Shown here piece by piece: positions 61,693-64,000 of a stretch of DNA of 64,000 nucleotides. Origin of the DNA: an uncultured Lachnospiraceae bacterium (GTDB lineage Bacteria > Bacillota > Clostridia > Lachnospirales > Lachnospiraceae). The DNA lies in the NCBI GenBank assembly GCA_944384125.1, contig CALWSF010000012.1:1-64000 (forward strand), read 5' to 3'. The position numbers were made by a program, and so were the translations under genes. How positions within the stretch are numbered: position 1 is the stretch's first letter; each line of letters opens with the position of its first letter. Under the pieces are notes generated by a model. That model saw only the letters and a program-made list of their open reading frames with translations. It had not been told where the DNA came from and did not search any database.

Positions 61693-61745
61693 AAATCATC
61701 TCTCCTTTTTCTATAATATCTATTTTATTAAAATGTGTGTCCGTT

Positions 61746-61777
61746 CAGGTCTGCAGCAGTGATTTTTCTGAGACCTG
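61746..61777 (-). other. Hairpin in the hsp20 5' leader
   Basis: CAGGTCT/AGACCTG is a perfect 7-bp stem with an 18-nt loop within a leader of about 140 nt. A role in mRNA stability or thermosensing is possible but unproven. Confidence 0.4.
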
Positions 61778-61838
61778 TGTCAACAAAACCGGAGCAGCAG
61801 ATATCTTAATTTGCATACCCTTGTTTTGTTATAGCTGT

Positions 61839-61867
61839 ACTATAACACATATTATTAGCACTGTCAA
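61839..61867 (-). promoter_or_regulatory. Promoter of hsp20
   Basis: On the minus strand TTGACA (plus 61862-61867), a 17-bp spacer and TATAGT (plus 61839-61844). Confidence 0.88.
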
Positions 61868-61881
61868 TAGTCGAGTGCTAA
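61855..61881. promoter_or_regulatory. CIRCE element (HrcA operator)
   Basis: TTAGCACTG-N9-GAGTGCTAA matches the CIRCE consensus TTAGCACTC-N9-GAGTGCTAA with one mismatch. It overlaps the hsp20 -35 on the minus strand, so HrcA would block polymerase at normal temperature. Confidence 0.9.
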
Positions 61882-62018
61882 TTTTTTTGTGAAAAAAATG
61901 TGAAAACCTGACTGAAAAATTATTTCGGGGAAGGGTATGCTGATAATCTCAAAAGTAAAGCCGGAGCAGTAGATTTTTTCCAAAACAGACCGATAATATA
62001 TATAAAGGAGGAATACAA

Positions 62019-63323
62019 ATGTATATCGGTCAAATTGGCACAACTCCCTGGCTGAAAGCTTCATGGCTTAAAAGTGCGGGGTTTTCGCAAATCAGCACAA
62101 AGGTATCTGCCGCTGTCCAGAGGGAACAGGCACAGCAGCAGTCTGAAGCAGTAAACAGAGACAGGTTGGAACTCAGTGCATCTTATTTATGTTTTCCAAA
62201 CCGTCTGAAGGTTCTGGAAACGCCCGAGGCCGTTCAGGCTGAATCTAATTTAGATCTGTCAGCCGATCTTCGCCCCGCTTCAGAAAAGGAGCAGTATACT
62301 GAGGATGATGCCCTGATGAAGCAGTATATGAAACAGTACCGTCTGGATTTTATTAAGGATGGAGATACGTTTGTTCTTGATACATCCAGGCCTGTAAAGC
62401 TGATGACAGAAGGACAGGTCAGCCAGGAGAGTCTGGAGGCTTTTCGTGCCCGGCTGGAAGAGGAGGGACTGGGGGACGAGATTGACTGGCGGGGTGTGCA
62501 GGAGGATTTGATCCATATGGATGTGCGCTTTGACAATGCGCAGAGCTTTGAGAGAAAGGCGGATTATCTGGCTTCCCGCTATGCGGTTTTGAAGGATCGC
62601 ATTCACACTCAGTATACCGGCGAAAAACTTGAGCAGCAAATGCAGATTCTGGATACTCTGTATACCAGTGCCAAAAAGGAAATGGCGGATTCCTATGCTG
62701 AAAATATCGGCGGGTTTTATGAAGAACTGGGGCAGTCCAAAGTCGCCGGGGATATGAAGGAAAGTGTTCTGGCTGTAATTGACAGAAAGATGGAAGAATA
62801 TACCGCGTATCTCGCAGAAAATGATATTTATGCGGATATAACAGATCCGAAGCAGCAATGGCTTAAACAGGATGACGGATATATGGCGGCCAGACTGCGG
62901 GAATGTGCTGCTGTATCATCAGCAAGTGCGTCCAGCACCGGCTCAGAGGCCGTACAGGTTCCCTACAGTGCAGATGATCTTGCTTTCGCCGCTCTCTGTG
63001 CCAAGGGATTTTCAGAGCAAATTAAAAATCCGCAGTGGGATACATCTGAAATTAAAGCGAGTGATGCGGATCTGGGGGAGTATCTTGCCGGACAGTATCA
63101 GTCGCTGGGAGATATGATGGAACAGGCGGGTATCAGTGACAGGATGTCTGATATAGTAAAGGATTCCTTTGAGCCATTTATTGATAAATTTCTGGATGCT
63201 CTGGATAAGAAGATTGATCAGAACCGGGAACGGGTTGCCAAAAAGCCCCGGATGTCTGGTTTCATCCGCACAGAGTATATTAACCGGAATGAAGTATGCA
63301 GAGCTTTTGTGATGTTTCAGTAA
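62019..63323 (+). CDS. Protein of unknown function (434 residues)
   Basis: The protein is soluble, rich in Glu, Ala and Ser, mostly helical, and has no signal peptide or membrane helix. The N-terminus is Gln/Ser-rich, followed by a segment DRLELSAS that resembles the DKVEISAE motif found in anti-sigma-28 (FlgM) and other flagellar-type proteins. ATG at 62019 follows GGAGG. It has no operon partner. I do not recognise a family. Confidence 0.75.
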   Translation: MYIGQIGTTPWLKASWLKSAGFSQISTKVSAAVQREQAQQQSEAVNRDRLELSASYLCFPNRLKVLETPEAVQAESNLDLSADLRPASEKEQYTEDDALMKQYMKQYRLDFIKDGDTFVLDTSRPVKLMTEGQVSQESLEAFRARLEEEGLGDEIDWRGVQEDLIHMDVRFDNAQSFERKADYLASRYAVLKDRIHTQYTGEKLEQQMQILDTLYTSAKKEMADSYAENIGGFYEELGQSKVAGDMKESVLAVIDRKMEEYTAYLAENDIYADITDPKQQWLKQDDGYMAARLRECAAVSSASASSTGSEAVQVPYSADDLAFAALCAKGFSEQIKNPQWDTSEIKASDADLGEYLAGQYQSLGDMMEQAGISDRMSDIVKDSFEPFIDKFLDALDKKIDQNRERVAKKPRMSGFIRTEYINRNEVCRAFVMFQ

Positions 63324-63376
63324 CACCGCATGTATTTCATATATCCGGGCAGATAAACTGGTAAGAGCCGGAATAA

Positions 63377-63416
63377 CATAAGGCTGCATTCTCTTTACGG
63401 GAAATGCAGCCTTATG
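63377..63416 (+). terminator. Hairpin terminator between convergent genes
   Basis: CATAAGGCTGCATT and AATGCAGCCTTATG form a perfect 14-bp stem with a 12-nt loop. The tail CTGTG has few T, so its strength is uncertain. Confidence 0.6.
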
Positions 63417-63466
63417 CTGTGTCACAGATTAATCATTTAATAAGCGGTTTAGGAGTCTGACCGGAC

Positions 63467-63949
63467 TCAGGCAAGGATCTCCTTTATCCAGGCGGTAAGC
63501 TGAGCGGGAGATGGATTGCCATTTAACAGTCTGCCCTTTTTCCAGGTAAGTTCCGGATATGTATCCTGAAGTTTTTTCTCACAGCCTTCAATTGCCGTGC
63601 TGCCGGATGTGGCAAAAGGAATAAGAGTCTTTCCTTTCAGATTACAGTTCTCCACGAAGGTATTGATGATCGTTGGGGCTGAGTACCACCAGATTGGGAA
63701 ACCGATAAAAATGGTATCAAAATCTTCTGTGGCGGGAAGACTGCCTGCGATAGCCGGACGGGAAGCCGGATCGTTCATCTCAATGGTACTGCGGCTTTTT
63801 TTGTCCATCCAGTCAAGATCGGCTTTGGTGTAAGGAACCTCGGGTCTAATCTCATAGAGATCGGCTGAGGCGGCTTCTGCCAGATTTTCAGCGACCTGTT
63901 TTGTTACGCCGCTGCATGAAAAATACGCTACTAATCTCTTGCTGCTCAT
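63467..63949 (-). CDS. Flavodoxin
   Basis: The 160-residue flavoprotein has the FMN phosphate-binding start YFSCSGVTKQVAENLAE, the GFPIWWYSAPTIINTF loop with stacking Trp and Tyr, and FATSGSTAIEGCEK. It transfers electrons in redox pathways or acts as a quinone-type reductase. GGAGG lies upstream of the ATG at 63949. Confidence 0.93.
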   Translation of the reverse strand: MSSKRLVAYFSCSGVTKQVAENLAEAASADLYEIRPEVPYTKADLDWMDKKSRSTIEMNDPASRPAIAGSLPATEDFDTIFIGFPIWWYSAPTIINTFVENCNLKGKTLIPFATSGSTAIEGCEKKLQDTYPELTWKKGRLLNGNPSPAQLTAWIKEILA

Positions 63950-64000
63950 TGTGATTCCTCCATTTCATTATTTTGACAGGCTGTATTCCCGGTTAATAAA

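Overview
This 64 kb window looks like a chromosomal segment of a gut-type Lachnospiraceae bacterium (Bacillota, Clostridia). The evidence is an operon order like yaaO-tmk-holB-yaaT-yabB-rsmI of Bacillus, a YyaC sporulation protein, a monoderm Tad pilus locus without a secretin, a CIRCE/HrcA heat-shock site, DUF5702/DUF5711/DUF6382-type proteins typical of this family, and AGGAGG-type ribosome sites throughout. There is no rRNA, CRISPR array, transposase or prophage, so genus and species cannot be fixed from the window.

Layout. 1-700: tRNA-Phe, tRNA-Lys, a terminator and a possible small RNA unit. 700-6600: a large GGDEF/EAL c-di-GMP protein, then (minus) a YibE/F membrane protein and an alkaline phosphatase lipoprotein. 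6.9-15.7 kb: an MBL-fold lipoprotein, a membrane protein with a sigma-region-2-like head, a PLP decarboxylase, a guanylate-kinase-like protein, HolB, PSP1/YaaT, a TrmN6-like methyltransferase and RsmI. 15.7-19.9 kb (minus): ArsR regulator, DUF2508 protein, GH13 glucosidase and glycogen branching enzyme. 20.0-30.7 kb: an 11-gene Tad/Flp pilus operon with its own promoter and terminator, with two prepilin peptidases, a TadC carrying an Ig-like insert, and a DUF6382-FHA protein at the end. 30.8-35.4 kb: rhomboid protease, HIT protein, ECF-type sigma factor, murG (minus), a DUF4367 anti-sigma-like protein and an AT-rich secreted protein. 35.4-46.1 kb: TSCPD protein, MtnN, glucose-6-phosphate isomerase, a CofE-like ligase, YyaC, a LysM protein and several membrane proteins of unknown role. 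46.2-53.5 kb: transketolase, ROK glucokinase, CBS-type Mn pyrophosphatase, HicB-like protein, flavin reductase, shikimate-kinase-like protein and cysteine synthase. 53.5-64 kb: a tiny transcription unit, a CNNM/CBS protein, a DUF1576 membrane protein behind a structured leader RNA, 3-dehydroquinate dehydratase (minus), a Na+/K+:H+ antiporter with no canonical start codon, a NUDIX gene broken by an amber codon, DnaJ-type and Hsp20 chaperones (minus), an unknown protein and a flavodoxin.

The most interesting signals are regulatory. The leader of the DUF1576 gene (promoter at 55239-55267, nested hairpin 55309-55388) can form two mutually exclusive helices, one closing the nested domain and one burying the ribosome-binding site; this is the layout of a translational riboswitch. 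Other leads are the antiporter start, the amber-interrupted NUDIX gene, a perfect G-quadruplex motif between tadZ and tadA, two miniature promoter-to-terminator units (328-520 and 53576-53759), and unusual domain fusions (sigma-like/membrane, TadC/Ig-like, TadE/Cys-His repeats). All functional calls come from reading the sequence without database searches.
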